In this document: one piece after another, positions 25,170-33,290 of the stretch | Numbering within the stretch: the stretch's first letter is position 1 | Layout: every line of letters begins with the position of its first letter | Origin: Umezawaea tangerina | GTDB lineage: Bacteria > Actinomycetota > Actinomycetes > Mycobacteriales > Pseudonocardiaceae | Direction of reading: 5' to 3' | Assembly: GCF_003002815.1 (NCBI RefSeq) | Contig: NZ_PVTF01000008.1 | Span: forward strand, 248,001-312,000 | Length of the DNA: 64,000 nt | Translations under genes and position numbers: made by a program | The notes under the pieces: model-generated | Seen by the model: the letters and a program-made list of their open reading frames with translations, nothing else | Database searches by the model: none | Told to the model about the DNA's origin: nothing

Positions 25170-26824
25170 CGACCACCGCCGGAGAGCTGTTCCTGGAAGC
25201 GCTCGCGCATGAGCCGCTTGAGGACCTTGCCGGTCGCGCCCTTGACCACGTCGGTCGCGTCCATCCGCAGCGCCCGCGTCAGCGTCGGGAAGCCCTTGGC
25301 GCGCAACACCTCGTTGACCAGCTCGGTCCACTTCGCGTCGTCGGTGCCGTCGTCGGCGACCTGGAGCAGCACGTAGGCGTCGGCCAGCCCGTCGCCGTCC
25401 CAGTCGGCCCGGACGCCCTCGGGCGCCACGCCGACCACGGTGCAGTCGGCCAGCACGGGCAGCTCGGCCAGCAGCAGCTCCTCGGTGCGGGTGCTGAAGA
25501 CGATGCCCTCGGCGGTGCGGATCGCGTCCGGCGCCCGGTCGAGGTGGTAGAAGTTGCCCTGCTCGTCCTGCATCGACAGGTCGCCGGTCAACCAGTACCC
25601 GCCCAGCCGCAACCGGTGGAACGTCAGGGAGTCGTTCCAGTAGCCGGGGGTCAGCGTGGGGGAGCGCACCCCGAGCCTGCCGACCACGCCGGGCGGCAGC
25701 GGCTCGCCGTCCTCGGAGAGCACCGCGGCCTCGGCGAAGCTGATCGGCTTGCCGATGCACCGGCCGTAGGCGGCGCTGCCCGGCTTGTGGCCGTTGTGGA
25801 AGATCGAGTACCCGGTCTCCGACGAGCCGAGCCCGTCGGTGAACACCGAGCCCGCGACCCGCACGCGCTGGAAGTCCTCGCCCACGGTCTCGTGGCTGCC
25901 CTGCGCGATCAGCTCCCGCACGTGCGCCTCGTGCGCCGCGTCCCCGGTGTTGTACCAGGCCTCGACGCTGTCCAGGTCGCGCGCGGACAGGTCCTCCGCG
26001 GCCATCTCGCCGTAGGTGCCGGCGAACGCGAAGATCGTGGTCGGGTGGAACCCCTCCGCCGCGTCGAGCACGTCCACACCGCGCTGGCTGGACAGCAGCT
26101 TCACCGGCGAGCGCAGCAGGAAGCCGAACAGCATCACCGAGATCGCGGCGTTGTGCGAGCCCGGCAGCGCCACCAGCAGCCTGCCCATCGCGGCCCCGAC
26201 CGACAGCCGCAGGCGGTGCAGCTGCGCGTACAGCAGGGTCTCGTGGGTGTGCGGCACGGCCTTGGGCATGCCGGTCGTGCCGGAGGAGTGCGAGATGATG
26301 ATCGGGTCGGTCTTGTGGTGGGAGTAGGGGTAGCTCTCGGGCAGCGGCCCGGACGCGGTGATGTCCTGGGCCGTGACCAGGAAACCGAGCTCCAGGTCGT
26401 CGTGCGCGAGCGTCGGGTGGTGCTCGACGTCGGCCACCGCGCCGACCGCGCCCTGGCGGCGGATGTACTCGCGGGCGATCTCGGGGCGCAGGTTGCCGTT
26501 GACGAACGACGGGATGGCGCCCAGCGAGGTCAGCGCCAGGAAGTTCACCGCGAACTCGGTGCTGGACCGGGTCTGGATGGCCACCGGGTCCCTCGGCTTC
26601 ACGCCCCTGGCGTGGAACCAGGAGGCGTAGGCCTCGACGGCGGCGTGCAGCTCGCCGAGCGTGAGCACCTCGGGGTGGGTCCCGTCGGGCGCGAGCCAGG
26701 TGCCGTCGGTCCAGAGCACGTCGTCGTCCATCGACCTGCCGTAGGCCTTCAGCCGGTGGATGACGTTGCCCGCGCCGAGCGTGCCGTCGTTCAGCACCTG
26801 CGCGCGTTCCGCTTTGCTGATCAT
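25166..26824 (-). CDS. AMP-forming acyl-CoA ligase homologue (possible CreM/AvaA6-like diazotase)
   Basis: The 552-residue ANL enzyme (MISKAERAQVLNDGTLGAGN) has core motif IISHSSGTTGMPKAVPHTHE, the acyl-binding loop DGLGSSETGYSIF, GGYWLTGDLSMQDEQGNFYH and a C-terminal Lys in VVKGATGKVLKR. By length and position it is distinct from the second ligase in the operon. In cremeomycin and avenalumic-acid pathways an enzyme of this class uses ATP to activate nitrite for aromatic diazotisation. Because nitrite-forming enzymes are encoded just downstream, I suggest that role. Ordinary CoA or ACP ligation is the alternative. Genes on both sides overlap by 4 bp. Confidence 0.75.
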   Translation of the reverse strand: MISKAERAQVLNDGTLGAGNVIHRLKAYGRSMDDDVLWTDGTWLAPDGTHPEVLTLGELHAAVEAYASWFHARGVKPRDPVAIQTRSSTEFAVNFLALTSLGAIPSFVNGNLRPEIAREYIRRQGAVGAVADVEHHPTLAHDDLELGFLVTAQDITASGPLPESYPYSHHKTDPIIISHSSGTTGMPKAVPHTHETLLYAQLHRLRLSVGAAMGRLLVALPGSHNAAISVMLFGFLLRSPVKLLSSQRGVDVLDAAEGFHPTTIFAFAGTYGEMAAEDLSARDLDSVEAWYNTGDAAHEAHVRELIAQGSHETVGEDFQRVRVAGSVFTDGLGSSETGYSIFHNGHKPGSAAYGRCIGKPISFAEAAVLSEDGEPLPPGVVGRLGVRSPTLTPGYWNDSLTFHRLRLGGYWLTGDLSMQDEQGNFYHLDRAPDAIRTAEGIVFSTRTEELLLAELPVLADCTVVGVAPEGVRADWDGDGLADAYVLLQVADDGTDDAKWTELVNEVLRAKGFPTLTRALRMDATDVVKGATGKVLKRLMRERFQEQLSGGGR

Positions 26825-27384
26825 GGTGTCGACCCTTTGTTCTGGGCGGCCAGTGCGGCCAGCTGTCGGAGGTCTTGGCCGCCGGGTTCGGCGGCGGGGG
26901 AGTCGCGGTCGACGAGCAGGGCGACCGCGTAGTCCTCGGTGGGGGGCGGGACGTCCAGCTCCCGCAGCGCCGCGGTGGCGCGGTCGTTCGCGGCCAGCTC
27001 GACGCCGACGACGAGCACCCGGTCGAGCTCCGGGTCGTCCAGCAGGACGGCCGCGGCGTCGAGCAGCTCGAAGCCCAGGTCCGCGGTCGCGGACAGCGCC
27101 ACCAGCGGTCCGGTGATCCCGAACTCCTTGCTCAGGTAGCCGAGGACGGCGTTCGGGGTGGCCTGCATGAACAGCAGCGGGTTGCCCACCTGCCCGCCGA
27201 CCATCAGCGTGCTCGCCAGGTCGGTCGTGGTGGCGTCGCCGACGACGCTGCCCAGCACGACCGCGGTCCGCGTGCCGTCGCCGGGGTGCTCGACCAGGCA
27301 GCGGTGCGCGACCGCGTTCACCAGCGGGCTGAACGTGGACTCGATGAAGCCGGGCAGCGGCTCGGCGCTGCTCGCGGTCGTCAC
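26821..27384 (-). CDS. Short ketosynthase-like protein without active Cys (chain-length-factor candidate)
   Basis: The 187-residue product MTTASSAEPLPGFIESTFSP matches only the N-terminal half of a beta-ketoacyl synthase (Ketoacyl-synt_2-type): LFMQATPNAVLGYLSKEFGI, TGPLVALSATADLGFELLDA, LDDPELDRVLVVGVELAAND. Where active KSs have TACSSG it has SATADLG, so it cannot carry out condensation. In aryl-polyene systems a protein of this sort (ApeC) pairs with the KS as chain-length factor. It overlaps the true KS gene by 4 bp, which supports a heterodimer. A start at 27384 is fixed by that overlap. Confidence 0.75.
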   Translation of the reverse strand: MTTASSAEPLPGFIESTFSPLVNAVAHRCLVEHPGDGTRTAVVLGSVVGDATTTDLASTLMVGGQVGNPLLFMQATPNAVLGYLSKEFGITGPLVALSATADLGFELLDAAAVLLDDPELDRVLVVGVELAANDRATAALRELDVPPPTEDYAVALLVDRDSPAAEPGGQDLRQLAALAAQNKGSTP

Positions 27385-28523
27385 GGGCGCTCCAGCAGGA
27401 GCGCGGTGTTGGCCCCGCCGAACGCCGCGTTGATGCTCAGCACCCGCCGCACGTCGGCTTCGCGGCTCCGGTTGGGCACGACGTCGAGGTCGCAGTCCGG
27501 GTCGGGCCCGGTGAGGTTCGCGGTGGGCGGCAGCACGCCGTCGCTGAGCGCCAGCAGCGCGATCACCAGCTCCACGACCCCGGCGGCTTCCAGCAGGTGG
27601 CCGGTCGTGCTCTTGGTGGAGCTGACCGGGACCCGGTCGGCGCGCGTGCCGAACACCTCGCGCAGCCCGCGGGTCTCGGCCGGGTCGTTGTGCTTGGTCG
27701 CGGTGCCGTGCGCGTTCACGTAGTCGACCCGCAGCCCGTCCGGGTCGCCGGCGCGGCGCAGCGCCCGACCGACCGCGGCGGCCAGCCCGGCGCCCTCCGG
27801 GTGCGGCCGGGCGATGTGGTGCGCGTCGGAGGCGGCGCCCCAGCCGACGACACCCGCCAGCGGTCGCGCGCCCCGGCGCCGCGCGGCCGTCGCCGACTCC
27901 AGCACCACCGCGGCCGCGCCGTCACCGAGCAGCAGCCCGTCGCGGTCCGCGCTGAACGGCCGGATCACGCCTCCGCGCGACAACGCCCGGCCCGAGTCGA
28001 ACTTGGCGAAGTTCTCCTCCTCCACCAGGTAGGCGCCCGCGCACACGGCCGACTCCAGCCGCCCGGACGCGATCAGCCCGCAGGCGTGGATGATCGCGGT
28101 CGCGGAGGCGACGCAGGCGTTGGTGAACGCCAGCCGCCGCCCCGTCGCGCCGAGCCGCGCGGCGAGCAGGTCGGCCAGCCGCGAGGGCACCGTGTCGGCC
28201 ACCTCGACACCCGCCTCGCCGCGCCGGAACCGGGTCAGCGCGGCGAAGTCGCCCGCCGTGCCGACCAGCACGGCGGTGTCCTCGCCCGCGGTGAACCCGG
28301 CCATCCCCACGGCGTCGTCGGCGCACTCGCCGAGCACGTCGCGCAGCGCGTCGGGCTTGTCGCCCCCGGTCGTGGCGGCGAACCGGGTCCGGTAGGGGGC
28401 GGTGTCGAACCGGGTCGTCGGCGCGAACGCGTGCACACCGCCGAAGACACCGCGCCGCACGGCGTCGGCGCCCCGGCCGAAGGCCGTCCGCACCCCGAAC
28501 CCGGTCACCACGACCTCACCCAT
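27381..28523 (-). CDS. Beta-ketoacyl-ACP synthase (type II PKS/FabF-like)
   Basis: The 380-residue enzyme from ATG 28523 (MGEVVVTGFGVRTAFGRGAD) has the full KS triad: Cys near residue 137 in AFTNACVASATA, His in VNAHGTATKHND, and the second His with its Lys in SSTKSTTGHLLEAAG. It would extend an ACP-bound aryl starter with malonyl units. The active-site Cys context (TNACVAS) is closer to KSs of aryl-polyene and avenalumic-type systems than to aromatic PKSs, a judgement by eye. It overlaps the ACP gene by 8 bp and the KS-like gene by 4 bp. ATG 28535 is a possible earlier start. Confidence 0.88.
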   Translation of the reverse strand: MGEVVVTGFGVRTAFGRGADAVRRGVFGGVHAFAPTTRFDTAPYRTRFAATTGGDKPDALRDVLGECADDAVGMAGFTAGEDTAVLVGTAGDFAALTRFRRGEAGVEVADTVPSRLADLLAARLGATGRRLAFTNACVASATAIIHACGLIASGRLESAVCAGAYLVEEENFAKFDSGRALSRGGVIRPFSADRDGLLLGDGAAAVVLESATAARRRGARPLAGVVGWGAASDAHHIARPHPEGAGLAAAVGRALRRAGDPDGLRVDYVNAHGTATKHNDPAETRGLREVFGTRADRVPVSSTKSTTGHLLEAAGVVELVIALLALSDGVLPPTANLTGPDPDCDLDVVPNRSREADVRRVLSINAAFGGANTALLLERP

Positions 28524-28788
28524 CGACGCGTCCACCGGCCTTGTTGACGTAGTCGGTGATGCCGCGGATCGAGCCGAACGCCGTGATCAGCTCGTCCTCG
28601 GGCTCGATCACCAGGTCGTGCTTGGTGCCCAGCAGGTGCAGGAACCACACCAGCCCCAACGAGTCCAGCGCCAGCTCGGCGTCCTCGTCGAGCTCGGCGG
28701 GCAGCTCGGGGAAGATCTTGGGGTCGGACAGCAGCTCCCGCACCACGTCCGTGGTGATCTCCACCCGTGCCGAGGATCCGGTCGTCAT
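28516..28788 (-). CDS. Acyl carrier protein (first of two)
   Basis: The 90-residue acidic helical protein MTTGSSARVEITTDVVRELL contains the phosphopantetheine site LALDSLGLVWFLHLL (Ser 43). The loop PELPAELDEDAELALD and helix 3 are typical of ACPs, although the recognition helix ends in the less common HLLGTKHDL. Its start overlaps the stop of the second ACP by 4 bp. Two consecutive ACPs of different sequence suggest separate roles, for instance one carrying the starter and the other the growing chain. Confidence 0.85.
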   Translation of the reverse strand: MTTGSSARVEITTDVVRELLSDPKIFPELPAELDEDAELALDSLGLVWFLHLLGTKHDLVIEPEDELITAFGSIRGITDYVNKAGGRVDG

Positions 28789-29057
28789 GCTGTCGCGCCC
28801 CTCCCGGCCACGTCGGCCGCCAGCTCGCCGAGCGTCATGGCGCCGAGCGGTTCGATGTCGGTCTCCGGGAACTGCACGTTGAACCGCCGCTCCAGCCTCA
28901 TCGTCAGCTCGATCAGGCTCAACGAGTCCAGGTCGATGCCGCCGCTGCCCAGCGGGCTGGCGACGTCGACCTCGCCGTCGTCGATCGGGTGGTTCATGTC
29001 CTTGGTGACCGTGGTGACGATGAACTCGCGGATCTCGTTCTCGAGTGCTGCTGGCAT
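28785..29057 (-). CDS. Acyl carrier protein (second of two)
   Basis: This 90-residue protein MPAALENEIREFIVTTVTKD has the attachment motif GIDLDSLSLIELTMRLERRF (Ser 45) and PETDIEPLGAMTLGELAADV in helix 4, a standard ACP pattern. The ATG at 29057 follows AGAAGGGGTCGACCC, a good ribosome binding site, 26 bp after the AMP ligase stop. This is one of the few non-overlapping junctions of the operon. It is only weakly similar to the neighbouring ACP, so the two did not arise by recent duplication. Confidence 0.88.
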   Translation of the reverse strand: MPAALENEIREFIVTTVTKDMNHPIDDGEVDVASPLGSGGIDLDSLSLIELTMRLERRFNVQFPETDIEPLGAMTLGELAADVAGRGATA

Positions 29058-29083
29058 GGGTCGACCCCTTCTGTGGTGGGACT

Positions 29084-30502
29084 TCAGGACGGTTCCGGCA
29101 CGGCGGCGCGCAGGGTCTGCGTGCGCCGGATCAACTTCCCGTTCGGCGTGCGCGGCAACGACGGCAGCACCCGGACCAGCCGCGGCACCTTGTAGGCGGC
29201 CAGCCGGTCGCGGCACCAGCCGACGAGCTCACCCGCGCCCGGCCCGTCGTCCTCGGCGGACACGTAGGCCTCGATGGACTCGGCGTGGACCACGACGACG
29301 TCGGTGACGCGGGGGTGCTGGCGCAGCACGGACTCGACCTCGACCAGGTCGACCTTGAGCCCGCCGATCACGACCAGCGAGTCGCTGCGGCCCAGCAGCC
29401 GGACGGCTCCGCGCTCGTCCTGCGAGGCGCGGTCGTGCGTGCGCAACCAGCCGTCGACGTACCGCTCCGTCGCGGGGTGACCGGACGCGGCCGCGCCGCT
29501 CCCGGACTCGAACAGGTAGGGCGTGCCCTCCGGCAGCTCCACCTCCAGCTCGCCGTCGGCGACCCGCAGCACGACGCCGGGCGCGGCCCTGCCGACCGCG
29601 GGCCGCAGGTCCCCGCTCACGTCCATCGCGATCACACCGGTCTCGGTGGTGCCGTAGGACTCGCCGAGCCCCACGCCGAACCGCTCCCGGAACGCCTCCG
29701 CGACCCCGGCGGGCATCAGCTCGCCACCGGACACCGCCGCCCGCAGGGACGGCAGCACCGGCACGGACCTCGTCGTGGTCAGCAGCTCGTAGTGGAACGG
29801 CGTGCCGAAGATCGCGTGCACGTCGTGCCGCTCGGCCGTGGCCAGGACGTCCTTCGCGGACAGTCGGGGCGTGAACACCGCCGCCACCCCCGCGGCGAGC
29901 GAGTGCAGCAGCCCGGCGACCAGGCCGAAGCTGTGCGCGGTGGAGCTGAGCAGCAGCACCCGTTCGCCCGCCGTGGGCATGCGGTCGATCCGGGTGAACC
30001 GCTCGACCTCCGCCGCCAGCGACCCCGGCGTCCGGCCGATCACCTTGGGCAGCCCCGTGGACCCCGAGCTGAACTGGACCAGCCGGTGGTCGGTCGCGGC
30101 CCGCTCGCCGTCGCGGTGGTGCTTGGTGACCAGCTCGTAGGTCGGCTGGAACGCCATCGCGAACCGGCCGCCCGCCGTGGCCCGCACGGTGAACTCCGGG
30201 CGGCACAGCCCGCGCAGCGCCTCGACCTCCGCGGGCGCGAGCCGGTGGTCCACCAGCATCACCTGCGCCCCCAACGACCACAGGGCGAACACCACCTCGA
30301 CCTGGGTCCGGCTCGACGGCACCTGCACCAGGACCGCCGACCCGTCCCCGATGCCGAAACCGCCGAACACCTTGGCCTCCGCGGCGACGGACGCGCGGAC
30401 CTCGTCGCGGTCCACGACGCGCTCGTCGTGCACGAGGTAGGGCAGGCCGCCGGGGTGCGCCTCGAACAGCTCGTCGAGCAGGGCCCGCATTCCGCCGCCC
30501 AT
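29084..30502 (-). CDS. AMP ligase, likely aryl-ACP ligase for 3,4-AHBA
   Basis: The 472-residue ANL enzyme starts MGGGMRALLDELFEAHPGGL. It shows the phosphate-binding loop VQFSSGSTGLPKVIGRTP, GLGESYGTTETGVIAMDVSG, hinge segment LGRSDSLVVIGGLKVDLVEV and catalytic Lys in RTPNGKLIRRTQTL. It lies directly between the gene for 3-amino-4-hydroxybenzoate formation and the ACPs, so loading that acid onto an ACP is the natural hypothesis. It overlaps the upstream gene by 1 bp. The frame is open upstream, but the homology and overlap set ATG 30502. Confidence 0.82.
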   Translation of the reverse strand: MGGGMRALLDELFEAHPGGLPYLVHDERVVDRDEVRASVAAEAKVFGGFGIGDGSAVLVQVPSSRTQVEVVFALWSLGAQVMLVDHRLAPAEVEALRGLCRPEFTVRATAGGRFAMAFQPTYELVTKHHRDGERAATDHRLVQFSSGSTGLPKVIGRTPGSLAAEVERFTRIDRMPTAGERVLLLSSTAHSFGLVAGLLHSLAAGVAAVFTPRLSAKDVLATAERHDVHAIFGTPFHYELLTTTRSVPVLPSLRAAVSGGELMPAGVAEAFRERFGVGLGESYGTTETGVIAMDVSGDLRPAVGRAAPGVVLRVADGELEVELPEGTPYLFESGSGAAASGHPATERYVDGWLRTHDRASQDERGAVRLLGRSDSLVVIGGLKVDLVEVESVLRQHPRVTDVVVVHAESIEAYVSAEDDGPGAGELVGWCRDRLAAYKVPRLVRVLPSLPRTPNGKLIRRTQTLRAAVPEPS

Positions 30503-31599
30503 CAGCTCTCCTTGCAGAATTCGCCGATCGGGATGCCCACGTGCCGCTGGTCGGTGGCCAGGTAGCCCAGCAGCTCGTCGCCCTGGCGCAGCTCGGTCAC
30601 GTTGCGGACCTTGCCGCCGGGGCCGAGCAGCCGGACGTGCCAGTCGTCCTGCACCGTCAGGCTGACCTCGACGCCGTCCACCGAGTGCGCGGTGATGCTC
30701 AGCAGCGGCCGGGACTCGAGCTTGGACCGCCCCACCACGACCCGGCGGGTGCGGCCCTCGGAGTTGACCGCGAGCACCGTGCTGCCGGAGTGCAGCTCGC
30801 TGAGGTAGTTCGTCCGGTTGTCCGGGCCGAGCACGTAGGAGTGCAGCGCGCCCGCGTTGACCCGGAACGGCCGGGTCGGCATGTAGGGCAACGGGTGCGT
30901 CTCGCTGCAGGACAGCAGGAACCCGGTCGAGAACGACCCGACCAGGATGCCCTCGTCCTCCTCGAAGTGCGTGCAGGTGTCCACGCACACCCGGTCGCCG
31001 AGGCCGTGGTGCTCGATGCGGTCCACGATCAGCGTCGCCAGCTCCAGCTTCGGGCTGGTCGCCTCCAGCAGCCTGCTCAGCGCGAACACCTCGGTGGCGT
31101 CCTTGGGCGCCAGCATCACGCCCTCGGAGCCGCGTTCCAGCACGTCCACGACGATCGAGGCCTCCTCGATGTCGGCGCAGACGGTGAACAGGCTGCCCGG
31201 CGCGCGGTCGGCCGCCGCCAGCACGATCTCCAGCGGGATCTTCGTCGGGTCGGCGAACCGCACCACGCTGTAGGGCAGCGCGACCGCGGCCGCGCACGCC
31301 AGCTGCAGGGTGCGGTCGTCGTGCACGTCCACCCACGCGGCGGCGTTCTCGTCGCCGCGGCTGGCGAGCACGAGCTCGTCGAGCTGGGCCTGGTCGGCGA
31401 CCACGGTGGTGGTGATGCCGCCGAACCCCTCACCGCCGTCGGCGCCGACGAGCACGCCCGCGATGGTCGGGGGCAGCGTCGCGAGCACGGCGGGGTCGTC
31501 GGACACCAGGCCGTGCAGCCGGGAGTGGATCGCGGCGTCGACGACGCCTTCCACGTGCTGCGGGGCCACGGTGCGGAGGTCGATCCAAGCGAGCGTCAT
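30502..31599 (-). CDS. 3-dehydroquinate synthase II homologue (GriH-like, 3-amino-4-hydroxybenzoate synthase)
   Basis: This 365-residue protein starts [20 protein letters not shown]. It belongs to the archaeal-type AroB' family: GVMLAPKDATEVFALSRLLE, RVCVDTCTHFEEDEGILVGS, FSTGFLLSCSETHPLPYMPT, RPFRVNAGALHSYVLGPDNR and TNYLSELHSGSTVLAVNSEG are its conserved blocks. In actinomycetes the homologue GriH converts the GriI aldol product to 3-amino-4-hydroxybenzoate. The aldolase gene overlaps it by 4 bp just upstream, which makes this role much more likely than shikimate synthesis. Bacteria normally make dehydroquinate with the unrelated AroB. Confidence 0.88.
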   Translation of the reverse strand: MTLAWIDLRTVAPQHVEGVVDAAIHSRLHGLVSDDPAVLATLPPTIAGVLVGADGGEGFGGITTTVVADQAQLDELVLASRGDENAAAWVDVHDDRTLQLACAAAVALPYSVVRFADPTKIPLEIVLAAADRAPGSLFTVCADIEEASIVVDVLERGSEGVMLAPKDATEVFALSRLLEATSPKLELATLIVDRIEHHGLGDRVCVDTCTHFEEDEGILVGSFSTGFLLSCSETHPLPYMPTRPFRVNAGALHSYVLGPDNRTNYLSELHSGSTVLAVNSEGRTRRVVVGRSKLESRPLLSITAHSVDGVEVSLTVQDDWHVRLLGPGGKVRNVTELRQGDELLGYLATDQRHVGIPIGEFCKES

Positions 31600-32405
31600 A
31601 CGGCACCTGTCGTCATCGTCGGAAGAGGGGGGAAGTCGGCCCGCGGGCCGGGCGCGTGCACGACGGCGGCGAGCCGGGCGACGAGCGAGGCGGGGTTGGA
31701 CGAGGTGAAGACCTTGCGCCCCACGGCGAGCCCGGCGCAGCCCGCGGCCATCACCTGGGTGGCGTGGGCGACCACGTCGGAGCCGTCGGTCGGGCCGCCC
31801 GCGACGAGCACGGGCACCGGTGAGCTGGCGACGACCTCCGCCATGCGGTGCACGGGCAGCGTCACCGAGGTCTTCACGATGTCGGCGCCCAGGTCGGCCG
31901 CGATGTTGACGACGTGCGCCAGCAGGGCGGGGTCGTGCGGGTCGGTGATGCGGGGACCGCGCGGGTAGGCCATCGCGATCAGCGGCAGCCCCCAGGCGTC
32001 GCACGCCGTCGCGACCGCGCCGAGGTCGGCCAGTTGCCGCTCCTCGGTGTCCGAGCCGATGTTCACGTGCACGCTGACCGCGTCCGCGCCGAGCCGCAGC
32101 GCGTCCTCGGCCTCGCCGACGAGCACCTTGGCGTTGGTGTCGGCCGCGTGGGACGTGCCCGCGCTCAGGTGCACCACGAGCGCGCAGGTCGCCAGCACGT
32201 CCGGTGGCACCGTGCGCGCCCGTCCCTTGTGGACGATGATCGCGTCGGCGCCGCCCGCGACGAGGTCGCGGAGCAGGTCGTGCCACCGGTCGTTGGGGAC
32301 GACCGGGCCGTCGGACACGCTGTGGTCCAGGGGGACGAACAGGTGCCTGCCGTCGTTCGCCGAGGACAGCCTGCGCATTCGGAAGAGCTTCCCGGTATTC
32401 GCCAT
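31596..32405 (-). CDS. DhnA-type class I aldolase (GriI-like)
   Basis: The 269-residue TIM-barrel aldolase starts [20 protein letters not shown] and reads [62 protein letters not shown] (Schiff-base Lys) and [16 protein letters not shown]. GriI condenses aspartate semialdehyde with dihydroxyacetone phosphate to give the precursor of 3-amino-4-hydroxybenzoate. It is the first gene of the long operon. A near-perfect Shine-Dalgarno AAAAGGAGGTG lies about 9 bp ahead of ATG 32405, which fixes the start despite open frame upstream. Confidence 0.88.
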   Translation of the reverse strand: MANTGKLFRMRRLSSANDGRHLFVPLDHSVSDGPVVPNDRWHDLLRDLVAGGADAIIVHKGRARTVPPDVLATCALVVHLSAGTSHAADTNAKVLVGEAEDALRLGADAVSVHVNIGSDTEERQLADLGAVATACDAWGLPLIAMAYPRGPRITDPHDPALLAHVVNIAADLGADIVKTSVTLPVHRMAEVVASSPVPVLVAGGPTDGSDVVAHATQVMAAGCAGLAVGRKVFTSSNPASLVARLAAVVHAPGPRADFPPLPTMTTGAV

Positions 32406-32502
32406 GGCCGTTGACACCTCCTTTTCGTGAACTGGTCGGAGAGAAGGAAGTGGAGGGGGAATCTGCGCCGCCACGCTAGCCGGGGGCCGGGATCGCGGAC
32501 AA

Positions 32503-32531
32503 ATAACTTCTACCGATAACCCGGCAGTTAT
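32503..32531. promoter_or_regulatory. Repeated ATAAC half-sites in the cluster's divergent promoter
   Basis: The 279 bp between the aldolase and flavodoxin starts contains no gene. Within it ATAAC occurs at 32503-32507 and again at 32516-32520, and GTTAT at 32527-32531 completes a 5-6-5 inverted repeat with the second copy. It is AT-rich against the background. A LysR-type or similar regulator could bind here and control both directions. The LysR gene at the end of the rightward operon is the first candidate. Confidence 0.4.
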
Positions 32532-32684
32532 GGCCGGTCGGGGCGAATTCGTCGGCATCGGTTACCGGGGTGTATACCGCCGATCGGCGCATCCGGTTCC
32601 CAGGGAATGGGCTCTAAGAAGTTTCTCATTTCCGGCTGGCACATTCGTGGGGTCGCCGGGCTCGGCGTTGAGCGGGAGGTCGTC

Positions 32685-33290
32685 TTGAGAGGTCCGACGG
32701 ATCCGGTGCTGCTGGTCGTGGCCAGCCACGACGGGCGAGGGCACACCGGCAGGCTCGCCGAGGCGGTCCGCAAGGGCGCCGGCGAGGTCGAGGGCACCGA
32801 GGTGGTGGCCATCGCCGTCGACGACATGGCACCTGAGCAGTGGTTCCTGCTCGACGACGCGGACGCGGTCATCTTCGGCGCCCCGACCTACATGGGGTCG
32901 GCGTCGGCGGCGTTCCACCGGTTCGCGGAGGCCAGCAGCAGGCGGTGGCTGACCCGCCGGTGGCAGGACAAGCTCGCTGCGGGGTTCACCAACTCGGGCG
33001 CGAAGGCGGGGGACAAGTCCGGCACGCTCGGGTACCTCACCACATTCGCGGCCCAGCACGGAATGGTGTGGGTCAACCTCGGCCTGCGTTCCGGCTGGAA
33101 CTCCACGAAGGGCAGCGAGGACGACCTCAACCGGCTGGGCTTTTCCCACGGGGTCGCCGCTCAGTCCAACACCGACGAGGGGCCGGAACGGATGCACGAG
33201 TCCGACCTGGCCACCGCCGAGTACCTGGGGAAAAGGGTTGCCTCCTACGCGCGGATCGTCGCCGAGGGAAAGAAGGCGATGGGCGGGTGA
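32685..33290 (+). CDS. Flavodoxin-family NAD(P)H oxidoreductase
   Basis: The 201-residue protein is a WrbA/flavodoxin-like fold: PVLLVVASHDGRGHTGRLAE is the FMN phosphate loop, DADAVIFGAPTYMGSASAAF the second FMN loop, and AAGFTNSGAKAGDKSGTLGY the third. TTG 32685 is chosen because GCGGGAGG lies 5 bp before it and the fold begins there; ATG 32607 has no ribosome binding site. It is the first gene of the rightward operon and overlaps the exporter start (GTGA at 33287). It may reduce a quinone-like or nitroso intermediate of the cluster, which is inference. Confidence 0.8.
   Translation: MRGPTDPVLLVVASHDGRGHTGRLAEAVRKGAGEVEGTEVVAIAVDDMAPEQWFLLDDADAVIFGAPTYMGSASAAFHRFAEASSRRWLTRRWQDKLAAGFTNSGAKAGDKSGTLGYLTTFAAQHGMVWVNLGLRSGWNSTKGSEDDLNRLGFSHGVAAQSNTDEGPERMHESDLATAEYLGKRVASYARIVAEGKKAMGG

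Noticed and set aside
30502-31599. The DHQS-II homologue as a shikimate-pathway enzyme
   Set aside because: It is coupled to a DhnA aldolase, an aryl ligase and ACP genes, the context of GriH-type 3,4-AHBA synthesis and not of aromatic amino-acid synthesis.
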